DNA of 64,000 nt, from contig NZ_PDIY01000001.1 of NCBI RefSeq assembly GCF_002563655.1, positions 2,950,001 through 3,014,000 of the forward strand, written 5' to 3'. This DNA comes from Bacillus sp. es.034. GTDB lineage: Bacteria > Bacillota > Bacilli > Bacillales > Bacillaceae_B. How positions within the stretch are numbered: position 1 is the stretch's first letter; every line of letters begins with the position of its first letter. The notes beneath the pieces are model-generated. The model made no database searches, was not told the origin of the DNA, and saw nothing but the letters and a program-made list of their open reading frames with translations. Shown piece by piece: positions 27,894 to 37,402 of the stretch. The translations under genes and the position numbers were made by a program.

Positions 27894-28751
27894 ATGACTA
27901 ATCAATCAATTTCTCAAATCATTAAAGAGCATTACTCAACGTTATCCACCGGGCAAAAAAAAGTGGCAGAATTGATTTTGCAGAATCAAGGTGAGGCAGC
28001 GATTCTCACGGCATTTCAGATGGGGAGAAAAGTGGGTGTAAGTGAGACAACTGTCATTCGCCTGGGGTATGCATTAGGATTCAAGGGATATTCAGACATG
28101 CAGGATATAGTAAGAAAGGATTGGTTGGAAAAGAAAAATGGGAAAAAGGATGAAGTATATACTTCAGCATCAAACGTAAATGAAGGAAATGATGTATTCA
28201 GGCAGATTATTCAAAAAGAAAAATCGGTCCTTGAGCAGTTGTTTAGGCAGTTAAACGAAGAAGGTCTATGGAAAGCCGTCGATCGTTGCATTGATTCTGA
28301 GAGGGTTTACATAGGCGGATTCGGAAGTTCATACGGAGCGGCTTATTGGATGTATTACGCCCTAAAACAGTACAGAGGAAATGTATATCTCTCTAACCCA
28401 ACTGGATTTTTCCCGGAAGATATTTGTGATTTAGATGAGGATTCTACGGTAGTTCTGTTTTCATTTCCACGATTTCGAAAAGAATCTTTAGAGCTTGCAG
28501 AAAGGGTGAAGAAACAAGGTTCTTTTGTTATTGCTATAACAAATAGACAGCTATCTCCCATTGGGCAGCTGTCAGATCTGACGCTTACTACCGAAGAAGA
28601 AATGGATTCAGGACACCATTCCATTGCATCTGTCGTGAGTTTGGTCGAAATGATTCTGGTGGGCATTCAACATCGAGATCAAGACAACATCAGTCTTCGG
28701 CAAACAAAGCTTGAACAGCTATATACAAATCAAGGGTTATTTATCGAATAA
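27894..28751 (+). CDS. MurR/RpiR-family transcriptional regulator
   Basis: This is a 285-residue regulator with an N-terminal RpiR helix-turn-helix (about residues 1-77, including GVSETTVIRLGYALGFKGYSDMQ) and a C-terminal SIS sugar-isomerase-like domain (about 110-250, with GGFGSSYGAAYWMYY). Such proteins usually sense phosphosugars, but those heading amino acid operons are also known. It is the first gene of an operon with a YjiH-type membrane protein, an M20 hydrolase, a GNAT enzyme and an NSAR-type racemase, so it probably regulates the use of D-amino acids or N-acyl amino acids. I see no clear operator palindrome. Confidence 0.85.
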   Translation: MTNQSISQIIKEHYSTLSTGQKKVAELILQNQGEAAILTAFQMGRKVGVSETTVIRLGYALGFKGYSDMQDIVRKDWLEKKNGKKDEVYTSASNVNEGNDVFRQIIQKEKSVLEQLFRQLNEEGLWKAVDRCIDSERVYIGGFGSSYGAAYWMYYALKQYRGNVYLSNPTGFFPEDICDLDEDSTVVLFSFPRFRKESLELAERVKKQGSFVIAITNRQLSPIGQLSDLTLTTEEEMDSGHHSIASVVSLVEMILVGIQHRDQDNISLRQTKLEQLYTNQGLFIE

Positions 28752-28775
28752 CATGAATAGAGGGGTGGAGTTTTT

Positions 28776-30155
28776 ATGAATGGGGTTACGCAAACAAAGG
28801 AAAAGATAGAAGCTAAATCGTTCAAAAACAGTGATATTTTGACATTCTTACTTCCTTCAATAATTGGAATACTATTATTTATCGTACCTATCACTACAGG
28901 TGACGGCATTACCATTCCTGTCGCATACCTGGCAGGGCAAATCAATGTTTACGCCGGTGAACTTATTCCTCCAGTTACGGTCACAATCATGATTCTTTCT
29001 GTGATAGGATCTCTCATTGCTATCAGTTTTAAGCCTGCGTTTATTACAAAGAGCCGATACTTAACGACTCTTTTTATGATTCGTCCGTTTTGGCTCATTG
29101 CCCGTATTCTTGGTACCGTGTTTGCTGTGATGACGCTTTATCAAGTTGGACCCGGCATGGTTTTCTCAGAGAACACAGGCGGTCTCTTAATCTATGACCT
29201 TATCCCGATTTTATTTTCTACTTTTTTACTAGCGGGTTTACTGCTGCCGCTTCTCCTGAATTTTGGTTTGTTGGAGTTTTTCGGTGCATTGCTTTTAAAG
29301 GTGATGAGACCCGTCTTTACCCTGCCTGGTCGATCCTCTCTTGATTGTCTCGCATCATGGGTAGGTGATGGGACGATCGGCGTTCTTTTGACGACTAAGC
29401 AATATGAAGAAGGCTATTACACAAAGAGGGAAGCGGCTGTTATCGCTACCACTTTTTCAGTTGTTTCCATTACATTCACTATTGTCGTCATCTCCTATTT
29501 GAATTTAGAGCAATATTTCCTTCATTATTACGCTACGATCATATTTGCAGGTCTTGTAGCAGCTTTGATCATGCCACGCATACCTCCATTGTCAAGAAAA
29601 TTGGATACAGGGTATGAAAAGGCGGATTTAAAGAAAGAAACGGGGATTCCATCAGATTTCTCTGTAGTAAAATGGGGTTTTCATCAAGCGGTATCGAAAG
29701 CCAAAAAGAATAATGGACCCTTTGCTGTAGTGAAAGAAGGAGTTCAGAACGTATTGGATATGTGGCTTGGTGTGCTGCCGATCGTTATGGCTATTGGAAC
29801 GGTTGCCTTAGTGATAGCGGAGTTCACGCCAATTTTCACCTATCTTGGGAAGCCATTTGAGCCTGTTCTCATGCTTATGCAAGTTCCAGAATCCAGTGAA
29901 GCAGCCCAGACCATGGTAGTCGGATTTGCCGATATGTTCCTTCCAGCGGTCATCGGGAGCGGGATTGAAAGTGAACTAACCCGCTTTATTATCGCTTGTG
30001 TTTCTGTCACTCAATTAATCTATATGTCTGAAATGGGTGGATTGCTGCTTGGTTCGAAGTTGCCCGTCAGCATCGTCGATTTAATCTTGATTTTTTTAAT
30101 CCGAACATGCATCACATTACCAATTGTGGTCGTGATTGCCCACATGATTTTTTGA
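28776..30155 (+). CDS. YjiH-family membrane protein (nucleoside-recognition/Gate domain)
   Basis: This is a 459-residue polytopic membrane protein with about ten hydrophobic segments. The ASWVGDGTIGVLLTTKQY segment (about residue 188) and VGFADMFLPAVIGSG are typical of YjiH proteins with the Gate (nucleoside recognition) domain. The family's transport substrate is not established. Its place between the RpiR regulator and amino acid-modifying enzymes suggests it imports or exports an amino acid derivative or a peptide used by this operon. It starts 25 bases after the regulator and ends 15 bases before the hydrolase. Confidence 0.8.
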   Translation: MNGVTQTKEKIEAKSFKNSDILTFLLPSIIGILLFIVPITTGDGITIPVAYLAGQINVYAGELIPPVTVTIMILSVIGSLIAISFKPAFITKSRYLTTLFMIRPFWLIARILGTVFAVMTLYQVGPGMVFSENTGGLLIYDLIPILFSTFLLAGLLLPLLLNFGLLEFFGALLLKVMRPVFTLPGRSSLDCLASWVGDGTIGVLLTTKQYEEGYYTKREAAVIATTFSVVSITFTIVVISYLNLEQYFLHYYATIIFAGLVAALIMPRIPPLSRKLDTGYEKADLKKETGIPSDFSVVKWGFHQAVSKAKKNNGPFAVVKEGVQNVLDMWLGVLPIVMAIGTVALVIAEFTPIFTYLGKPFEPVLMLMQVPESSEAAQTMVVGFADMFLPAVIGSGIESELTRFIIACVSVTQLIYMSEMGGLLLGSKLPVSIVDLILIFLIRTCITLPIVVVIAHMIF

Positions 30156-30170
30156 TAGGAGGAAGAAAAC

Positions 30171-31290
30171 GTGAACTTTGTGGAAGAACAACATGATGAG
30201 ATTCTGAGAACCTATCAGGAGCTGCACAAACTGGCCGAGCCTAGCTGGATGGAGGAAAAAACCTCAAACTATTTAAAAACCAAATTAGCTGATTTTGGTT
30301 TTTAAAATAAAAAAATTCGATGGGCATTACGGCTTTCTAGCTGAGGTAGAAGGTAATAAAACAGAAGTGATTGCTCTTCGTGCAGATATGGATGCTTTGC
30401 TTCAGGAAGTGAATGGTGTCGTGAAGGCGAATCATTCATGTGGCCATGACGCTCACAGCACGATGGTGTTATATGCTGCACTGGCCATATCGAAAATGAA
30501 CCTAAATCATACTATTCGCTTTATCTTTCAGCCAGCTGAGGAAAAAGCGGCAGGGGCACTTAAAATGATGGAAGAGAATGTTCTTAAAAATGTGAAATTC
30601 TTAGGGGGGATTCACCTTAGACCCGAAGTGGAAGTACCCTATTATAAGGCTGCTCCTGTCATTGTCCATAGCTCAACGGCAGCGCTTAAGGGTACGATAA
30701 AAGGGGTGCCTTCTCATGCTGCCCGTCCTGAACAAGGGAATAATCCTCTGGAGTCCGCTTCTTTACTCATCCAGGCAATTGGACAGATTCGATTAGATGT
30801 CAGGGATCGTTATTCCATTAAGATAACTGAACTTCACGGAGGAGAATCCTCCAATTCCATTCCTGAACATACGCACTTCACTTTCGATGTAAGGGCGGAG
30901 TCCAATGCAACCATGACTGCATTATTGGAAAAAGCAGAACAGGTGGTAGAAGGCATTCAACTGGGGACGGGGACAACCATCAGATATAGTGTGGAAGAAT
31001 ACTTGCCTGCGGCTGTTAAGGATCATCAAGCAATAGAAATAGCACATGAAGCGATATGTTCTGTCCTTGGTGAGAAGAATACAATTTCAGAGTGCATCTC
31101 TCCTGGAGCAGAAGACTTTCATTTTTACTCAATCAAAAATCCGGGATTATCTTCTACGATGATCGGTCTTGGATGTGGTCTCACACCAGGGCTGCACCAT
31201 CCTGCCATGCGATTCAATCTCGAATCTCTTGTCTATGGAACCAAGATATTAATACAGATGATCGTAGAAGCAGATCAGAAACAATGGTAG
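30171..31290 (+). pseudogene. M20-family N-acyl-amino acid hydrolase, frameshifted
   Basis: The gene starts at GTG 30171 (preceded by AGGAGGAAG) and reads an M20 N-terminus (QELHKLAEPSWMEEKT) until TAA at 30303-30305. The rest continues in the +1 frame from 30301 to the stop at 31288-31290. The change lies in the T5 run at 30299-30303: removing one T restores GFKIKKFDGHYGF, as expected. The downstream part has the metal-binding ADMDAL, SCGHDAHS and FQPAEE motifs and the dimerisation domain, all intact. Related M20 enzymes hydrolyse N-succinyl or N-acetyl amino acids. It may be a recent inactivation, a sequencing error, or less likely a +1 recoding site at TTT-TAA. Confidence 0.8.
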
Positions 31291-31307
31291 GCAAGGAGGG
31301 GAAGAAA

Positions 31308-32129
31308 ATGAAAAATGGCATCCTTTCATCAATGAATATCAGGAAACTGCAATCAGTAGAGGAATTGGAAGTTGTAAGAAAACTGGAGTCCCTTATCTGG
31401 AGCTTTGAAGATTCTGTTCCTGTTAACCAATCTATTGCAGTCGTGAAAAATGGAGGATTCATCCTCGGGGCCTTTTATCAAGAGAAACTGATCGGTTTTC
31501 AATATAGCTTTCCAGGCTTCGACGGAAGAAAGGTATATCTCGTATCACACAGTTTAGGAATCCATCCCGATTTTAGGAAGTTTGGCATCGGGGAAATACT
31601 GAAAAAAGCACAAAGAAGCACGGCCATCGAGATGGGGTATGAACTCATCACATGGACGTATGATCCATTGGAAACAGTCAATGGGAACTTAAATTTACAT
31701 AAGCTTGGTGCAATTGTGAGTCAGTATATCCCAAATGTATATGGGGATATGGATGATCAATTGAATGCGGGAATCCCTACGGATCGATTTCTTGTAAAGT
31801 GGTGTATTCATCAATCGGATGAAAAAATTCAATCACTGGATGACATGCATCCAGTGATTGAATTGAAAGAATGCGACAATGGCTGGTCTGTTGATAAGGT
31901 GTATTTAACGCTTACACATGATCGGCTTTCCGTTTCGGTACCAGGGCATTTTCAGGAATTAAAAAAAACGGACTTTTCACTTGCCTTGGATTGGCGGAAA
32001 AAGACAAGAGATGTGTTCTCTCATTATTTACATCAGGGTTGGATCGTAACAGACTTAGTGAAAGACTATAAGCACCAAGGGCAGTACTTATACTTCCTGG
32101 AGAAAGGTGACAATCGCAATGGAAATTAA
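31308..32129 (+). CDS. GNAT acyltransferase, probable D-amino acid N-succinyltransferase
   Basis: This is a 273-residue GNAT-fold protein. The acetyl/succinyl-CoA binding region is at [24 protein letters not shown] (about 80-103) and is followed by [20 protein letters not shown]. This long-GNAT type occurs next to NSAR racemases in bacilli. In Geobacillus kaustophilus its counterpart was shown to be a succinyl-CoA:D-amino acid N-succinyltransferase. ATG 31308 is preceded by AAGGAGGGGAAG; the open frame extends upstream but overlaps the hydrolase. Its end overlaps the racemase gene by 11 bases, indicating coupling. Confidence 0.82.
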   Translation: MKNGILSSMNIRKLQSVEELEVVRKLESLIWSFEDSVPVNQSIAVVKNGGFILGAFYQEKLIGFQYSFPGFDGRKVYLVSHSLGIHPDFRKFGIGEILKKAQRSTAIEMGYELITWTYDPLETVNGNLNLHKLGAIVSQYIPNVYGDMDDQLNAGIPTDRFLVKWCIHQSDEKIQSLDDMHPVIELKECDNGWSVDKVYLTLTHDRLSVSVPGHFQELKKTDFSLALDWRKKTRDVFSHYLHQGWIVTDLVKDYKHQGQYLYFLEKGDNRNGN

Positions 32130-33231
32130 ACGAATCATTCTCAGACAAATCAAGATGGACTTACTGCATCCATTTACGACAAGTGTTGGAACGGAAAAGG
32201 ATAAAATGATTATCCTCGTTGAAGTAAAATCAGCATCCGGTGTGTCTGGTTGGGGAGAGTCAGTGGCAATTACCCAGCCCATTTATAATGAAGAAACGGT
32301 GGAAACGAACTGGCATATGATGAGTGACCACCTGATTCCACTTCTACAGCAGGAAGTGGTCCAACATCCTGATGAAGTATCCCATCGGTTTAAAAAAATC
32401 AGGGGCAATTATAATGCAAAAGCGGCTTTAGAAGGTGCTGTTTGGGATCTATATGCTAAAGAAAATGACATCTCATTAGCAAAAGCACTTGGAGGGACGA
32501 AAGATAGAATTGAAGTAGGGATAAGTGTCGGTATTCAGCAGTCAGAAGCCAAAATGTTAAACCAAATTGAAAACTACCTGAAAGAAGGCTATAAGAGGAT
32601 CAAAGTGAAAATTCAACCAGGCTGGGATGTCGACATCATTAAGGCGGTTCGCCAGGAATTTCCTGATACTCCCCTAATGGCTGATGCCAACTGTGCCTAT
32701 TCCTTGGATGATATTGACATCCTCAAGGAACTCGATGAATTCAATTTAATGATGATCGAACAGCCACTCGATCATGATGACATCATAGATCACGCCAAGC
32801 TTCAGTCTCAACTCCGCACACCGATCTGTTTAGACGAGAGCATTCATAGTTTTGAAGATGCCAGAAAAGCAATTGAACTCGGCAGCTGTAAAATAATGAA
32901 TCTGAAAATCGGTCGGGTTGGAGGGCTGACAGAATCCAGAAAGATCCATGATTTATGTGTAGAAGAACGTATTCCTATGTGGTGCGGGGGGATGCTTGAA
33001 GCAGGGATCGGAAGGGCTCATAATGTTGCCATTACGTCATTGAGTAACTTCACCCTGCCCGGAGATACGGCTCCTTCCTCACATTACTGGAAGAGGGATA
33101 TCATCTCAAACGGGGTGGAAATGACGGATGGGTATATAACAGTACCCGACACACCAGGAATAGGATACGAACCCGATTTCGCTCATATTGAAGCGTTGAC
33201 TATGTATAGTAAAGTGTTCCATTTTACATGA
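32119..33231 (+). CDS. N-succinylamino acid racemase / o-succinylbenzoate synthase family (MenC-like)
   Basis: This is a 370-residue enolase-superfamily enzyme of the MLE/OSBS branch. The catalytic KxK (K162, K164), the metal ligands D189, E214 and D239 (in CLDES), and the second base K263 (NLKIG) are all present. The family contains both o-succinylbenzoate synthase and N-succinylamino acid racemase, often in one protein. The setting beside a GNAT and an M20 hydrolase, with no other men genes, argues for racemase as the main role: N-succinyl-D- to L-amino acid. Start ATG 32119 is spaced 8 bases from GAAAGGTGA. Confidence 0.88.
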   Translation: MEIKRIILRQIKMDLLHPFTTSVGTEKDKMIILVEVKSASGVSGWGESVAITQPIYNEETVETNWHMMSDHLIPLLQQEVVQHPDEVSHRFKKIRGNYNAKAALEGAVWDLYAKENDISLAKALGGTKDRIEVGISVGIQQSEAKMLNQIENYLKEGYKRIKVKIQPGWDVDIIKAVRQEFPDTPLMADANCAYSLDDIDILKELDEFNLMMIEQPLDHDDIIDHAKLQSQLRTPICLDESIHSFEDARKAIELGSCKIMNLKIGRVGGLTESRKIHDLCVEERIPMWCGGMLEAGIGRAHNVAITSLSNFTLPGDTAPSSHYWKRDIISNGVEMTDGYITVPDTPGIGYEPDFAHIEALTMYSKVFHFT

Positions 33232-33345
33232 CATTAAAAGGCCTGAATGGTGTTTCGTAAAAAAGGTGGAAACATTTGTTCTGTTATTAAAAATCAAGCA
33301 TATCGGGCAGTAAACAAGAGATATTTCAAGAAATCTAAAGATATA

Positions 33346-33380
33346 AGTAGAGCCTGGAAAATTATTTTCCAGGCTCTACT
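33346..33380. terminator. Perfect 16-bp hairpin after the racemase operon
   Basis: AGTAGAGCCTGGAAAA and its exact complement are separated by TTA, 115 bases beyond the racemase stop. The downstream side is ATTATTTC, so it probably ends the operon. It also marks the edge of a decayed region. Confidence 0.75.
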
Positions 33381-33469
33381 ATTATTTCTCGCAATTAGTA
33401 GAATATAAGACCGGCACCCCGCATACGTCACTTTTCATAACGGCGCTGAAAACAGTCGAGGCTACTCCA

Positions 33470-33760
33470 GTGAAGTTATTACACAGGTTAGAGATATCAT
33501 CGTTTAAAAAACTGAATTCCTGGAAGAACACCAGGAAAAAATTACTTTCAAATAAAGAGATGGGGGAATTTAACAATCCGGGGTTTTCTTATGAAATAGG
33601 AACCTTACGTGGAAAAGAACTAAAAGAGTTTGGATTTAACCTGGACTTTTCACCTGTACTAGATGTCAACAGCAATCCGGATGATCCAGTAATCGGAAAC
33701 CGTTCCTTTGGCCGTAATCCTGCGACAGTGAAATCTTATTTAGGTGGATTCATTTCATAA
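33470..33760 (+). pseudogene. Fragment of a NagZ-type beta-N-acetylglucosaminidase (GH3)
   Basis: The last 65 or so codons of this open frame read NPGFSYEIGTLRGKELKEFGF, then LDFSPVLDVNSNPDDPVIGNRSFG, then a stop at 33758. This is the middle of the GH3 catalytic domain of NagZ-type enzymes (FAPVLDVN and NPVIG.RSFG). The usual N-terminal part and all of the C-terminal part are missing, including the catalytic Asp/His loop. The first 30 codons do not resemble NagZ. It is a degraded remnant, possibly of a cell-wall recycling locus. No intact nagZ, murQ or amiE is nearby. Confidence 0.75.
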
Positions 33761-34253
<493 letters not shown>

Positions 34254-34286
34254 AGCATAGAGAGTCCCTGGAGTCCTCTCTATGCT
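34254..34286 (-). terminator. Terminator of the staygreen-like gene
   Basis: AGCATAGAGAG and CTCTCTATGCT form an 11-bp stem. On the minus strand it follows the staygreen-like stop by a few bases and leads into TTATTTTC. Confidence 0.8.
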
Positions 34287-34292
34287 CTAACA

Positions 34293-34751
34293 TTATTTAA
34301 TGAGATATTGTCTTGGTGTCCCGAAATAAAGCGTTTGCTGATATTCAGGGTATATGGATTCGAAGCAGATGATAATGGGCGCATCAAGGAGCCACGGATA
34401 ATACGTGTAAAAGTCTTTATCCCCGTTCACCATTGCTGCGAGGGCCAGTGGCAGCTCCTTTTTGAAGATCATGAATCGAACGTGTGAGAGCTGCTGATCG
34501 AATTCTCCCCCACTGACAAATACAGTCCCGGTCAGCGTATATTGACCCAGGTTCCGTCTCCATTCTCCCAACACTTCGTCCCTCATCGTCAAATTGATTT
34601 TTTCAAGATCATAGTGGCAGCCGATACTTAAGTATAGTTCGCCTGTCGTATCGGAATGGGTTAACGTGTACTTCCTGTTATCAATCGGATTGAAGATGGA
34701 TGCAGGCGGCAGATATTGAACCGTCAATTTTTCAGGTTTAAATTCACTCAT
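34293..34751 (-). CDS. Staygreen-family protein (bacterial SGR homologue)
   Basis: This is a 152-residue protein with the Staygreen domain pattern: KLTVQYLPP near the N-terminus, KYTLTHSDTTGELYLSIG (about 27-44), MRDEVLGEW, VFVSGG, and FKKELPLALAAMVNGD followed by LLDAPI. Plant SGR proteins remove Mg from chlorophyll a. Homologues in non-photosynthetic bacteria can show the same Mg-dechelating activity, but their natural substrate is unknown. The start has AAGGAGG upstream. It is a single gene with its own terminator. The genus has no chlorophyll, so the role here is open. Confidence 0.82.
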   Translation of the reverse strand: MSEFKPEKLTVQYLPPASIFNPIDNRKYTLTHSDTTGELYLSIGCHYDLEKINLTMRDEVLGEWRRNLGQYTLTGTVFVSGGEFDQQLSHVRFMIFKKELPLALAAMVNGDKDFYTYYPWLLDAPIIICFESIYPEYQQTLYFGTPRQYLIK

Positions 34752-34818
34752 GTATAAGCCTCCTTTACAGTAATGGGCTTATAACAGAGTATGAAACCTG
34801 CCTAGAAACGGTTCCTTT

Positions 34819-35583
34819 TCAATTTTCTCTCCACTTAATTTTAATCAACTTCCATTTACCTTTTTCATAATACCAATAAGAAGTGGCTGTTCCAATGCCA
34901 TCAGCATGATAGGCGCCACTGATTTGCTGGTAACCCTTCAGCCCTTTACCGGGTTTCCCAAAAATCTTGACCGGTTCGAAAAAGGCATACGGTCCCACCA
35001 TCAATTCCATTGGTTCATTTAGATGTCCGTCGGTATAAATCCCCAGTCTTTCATAATCCTCTTTCCGATCGCTTAAATCCACTGTGTAGGATTGATTTGT
35101 ATCCACGAACGTAATGGATGCCTTGTATTGATCTTCAAATTGAGCTTGGATCGTAAGGGGCTCAGGCAGTCCGATATCCACGAGCTTATTGTCGGCCAAT
35201 GTATGGAGAGCCATATTGTAAAGGCCGCCGCTACCACCTGTTGCAGCTGAATACAGCATATCCTTAATACCATCATGATTTAGATCAACGAATTGAATTT
35301 TTGGTTCATAACCACCCTCATAATCAATCCGGATGTCGCTTCCCTTGGACGTTTTGATATCCGCCCAGATTTGCTTGAGAAACAGGGCATCCGGAGAAAA
35401 AGGAATCGCCTTGAGTGTGATTGTATCTTTCTTACCATCACCTGTCACATCCTTTTTATATACTGTTACAGTCATTTCATTTACCGGTTGTTTTTCTGTC
35501 GGTTCTGCAGAATAGTTACCGGCAATGGCATGGAGCGACATAATAAAGAAAGCACCAAATGCAAATAGTAATTCTCTTCTCAT
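34819..35583 (-). CDS. Secreted protein with VCBS/FG-GAP-like repeats, unknown function
   Basis: This is a 254-residue protein with an N-terminal signal peptide (MRRELLFAFGAFFIMSLHAIAG, probable cleavage after Ala20-Gly22). Calcium-binding-like repeats appear as KDVTGDGKKDTITL (about 44-57) and VDLNHDGIKDMLYSA (about 98-112), each D-x-[ND]-x-D-G-x-x-D. The C-terminal third, with GYQQISGAYHADGIGTATSYWYYEKGKWK, resembles the end of other extracellular Bacillus proteins of unknown function. The gene is monocistronic. I cannot name a function; a surface or sporulation role is only a guess. Confidence 0.7.
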   Translation of the reverse strand: MRRELLFAFGAFFIMSLHAIAGNYSAEPTEKQPVNEMTVTVYKKDVTGDGKKDTITLKAIPFSPDALFLKQIWADIKTSKGSDIRIDYEGGYEPKIQFVDLNHDGIKDMLYSAATGGSGGLYNMALHTLADNKLVDIGLPEPLTIQAQFEDQYKASITFVDTNQSYTVDLSDRKEDYERLGIYTDGHLNEPMELMVGPYAFFEPVKIFGKPGKGLKGYQQISGAYHADGIGTATSYWYYEKGKWKLIKIKWREN

Positions 35584-35669
35584 GATTCTCTCTCCTCAGT
35601 GGAATATTATTCGTCATTATTTTCTCCAGAGAAGGTAATTCTATGTAATTCTTATTCATCTTTAATTAA

Positions 35670-35704
35670 TAAAAAAAATGACCAGCCCATCTTCGGGCCG
35701 GTCC
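35670..35704 (-). terminator. Terminator of alsT
   Basis: On the minus strand GACC-G-GCCC pairs with GGGC-T-GGTC (one mismatch) around a short loop and is followed by eight T residues. It begins a few bases after the alsT stop. Confidence 0.88.
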
Positions 35705-35711
35705 ATTCTTG

Positions 35712-37136
35712 TTATTGTTGTTCTCTTGCTTCAGGCTTTGCTTCCCAGCTTTCAATGCCTTTTAACCCATTAATCGAATCAGAGTAGAAAACAGGATCCT
35801 TCCCCTGCCTTTTTTGCTCTCTATAATCCTTTAATGCTGCAATAGCAATTTTGGCTAGTAATGTAATGGCAATCAAGTTGATGATGGCCATCATACCCAT
35901 GAATAAATCGGCTAAGCTCCAGACGATATCGAGTTTCACAACCGCTCCGAATATCACCATGCCTAGAACCGCGATTCGATAGATAAATAAGGTGACCGGA
36001 CTGTATTTAATGAATTCAATATTGGTTTCCCCGTAATAGTAGTTTCCGATGATTGAACTGAAAGCGAACAGGAATATGGCGACAGCTACAAAGGTATCCG
36101 CCCATGAACCCACGTGAAAGCTCAATGCTGCCTGCGTCAACTGAATGCCATCGATCCCGGTTGTATATTGGTTGGATAAGATGATCATAAAGGCAGTAGC
36201 AGTACAGATCAATAACGTATCTGTGAAAACACCCAGAGTTTGGATCAATCCTTGTTTAACCGGGTGTGTAACCCCGGCGGACGCAGCTGCGTTGGGTGCA
36301 CTACCCATACCCGCTTCATTCGAGAATAATCCACGCTTGATTCCCATCATGATGGCTGCTCCGACACCGCCGCTTGCTACTTCACGAATACCGAATGCAT
36401 TCTCGAAGATGACGACAAACATATCTGGAAGCATGGTAATATTGGTGATTAGAATATAGAAAGCAAGAATCAGATAAAGGACGGCCATGATCGGAACGAC
36501 GATTTGAGTGACACTCGCGATCCGCTTGACTCCGCCGAAGATTACCAGTGCAGTGAGCACGGCCAGAATGATGCCGACTGTCATACGGTCGAATGAATAG
36601 GCTTCTTCCATAGCAAGTGAAATGGTATTGGATTGGACCGAGTTAAATACAAGACCAAAACAGAAGGTGATGATGATGGCAAACAGAATTCCCATCCAGC
36701 GGGCATTTAATCCTTTTTCCATGTAGTAAGCAGGACCACCACGATACCCGTCCTTTCCGTCTTTCACTTTATAGATCTGAGCAAGTGTACTTTCCACGAA
36801 ACTGGTTGCTCCACCGAGTAAGGCGATAAGCCACATCCAGAACACAGCCCCTGGCCCTCCGCCTGCGATCGCTGTTGCCACACCGGCAAGGTTACCGGTA
36901 CCGACACGCGAAGCCGTACTGATCGTGAATGCCTGGAAAGAAGAAATCCCCCGTTTTCCTTCTGAAGAAATGGTCGTTTTATCAGTTAGTAGTCTGCCCA
37001 TTTCTCCTAAATAACGGAACTGTGCGAATTTAGTGCGTAACGAGAAGTATAACCCCAGTCCGATTAAAGCCACGATCAGTATGTATGACCACATATAATC
37101 ATTCAAGGTGCCTACGATGCTTGTTAATAACTCCAT
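35712..37136 (-). CDS. alsT: Sodium:alanine/glycine symporter AlsT (AGCS family)
   Basis: This is a 474-residue amino acid carrier protein with about eleven membrane segments. The AGCS signature GTGNLAGVATAIAGGGPGAVFWMW (residues about 78-101) is complete, as are EAGMGSAPNAAA and the preceding RGLFSN. It imports alanine, glycine or, as reported for B. subtilis AlsT, glutamine, with sodium. Its place after parC matches B. subtilis. The start ATG 37136 has AGGGGGAAC upstream. A pair of perfect 13-bp inverted repeats about 145-180 bases upstream (37280-37316) may control it. Confidence 0.9.
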   Translation of the reverse strand: MELLTSIVGTLNDYMWSYILIVALIGLGLYFSLRTKFAQFRYLGEMGRLLTDKTTISSEGKRGISSFQAFTISTASRVGTGNLAGVATAIAGGGPGAVFWMWLIALLGGATSFVESTLAQIYKVKDGKDGYRGGPAYYMEKGLNARWMGILFAIIITFCFGLVFNSVQSNTISLAMEEAYSFDRMTVGIILAVLTALVIFGGVKRIASVTQIVVPIMAVLYLILAFYILITNITMLPDMFVVIFENAFGIREVASGGVGAAIMMGIKRGLFSNEAGMGSAPNAAASAGVTHPVKQGLIQTLGVFTDTLLICTATAFMIILSNQYTTGIDGIQLTQAALSFHVGSWADTFVAVAIFLFAFSSIIGNYYYGETNIEFIKYSPVTLFIYRIAVLGMVIFGAVVKLDIVWSLADLFMGMMAIINLIAITLLAKIAIAALKDYREQKRQGKDPVFYSDSINGLKGIESWEAKPEAREQQ

Positions 37137-37279
37137 AATTGTTCCCCCTAGTTGTTTTGTTTATTTTTTGACAAATAATGGTTGGGCCAATGTATGTTTA
37201 CCCATTCCGACATTGTTTTAATCTATCAAAAAAAAGATTTTCCTTCAACAGAAAGATTCATATTTTTGAAAGAATATGA

Positions 37280-37316
37280 ATTGTAGTACAATCAAATACA
37301 TGTATTGTACTACAAT
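37280..37316. repeat. Paired 13-bp palindromes upstream of alsT, probable operator
   Basis: ATTGTAGTACAAT (37280-37292) and its exact reverse complement ATTGTACTACAAT (37304-37316) are separated by 11 bases. Each copy is itself a palindrome apart from the central base. The centres are 24 bases apart, a little over two helical turns. The spacing and symmetry look like two dimer sites for a GntR-like or similar repressor rather than a terminator, since there is no T-run. Confidence 0.6.
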
Positions 37317-37361
37317 GATGAATGAATATACATTTATCATTCACACTTACCCTTATGATGG

Positions 37362-37389
37362 AAAAAAGAGACCAGAATCATTTCTGGTC
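37362..37389 (-). terminator. Terminator of parE-parC
   Basis: GACCAGAA and TTCTGGTC pair around a short loop. On the minus strand the stem is followed by CTCTTTTTTC, 14 bases after the parC stop. Confidence 0.88.
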
Positions 37390-37402
37390 GCTTTCTGAAT
37401 GT

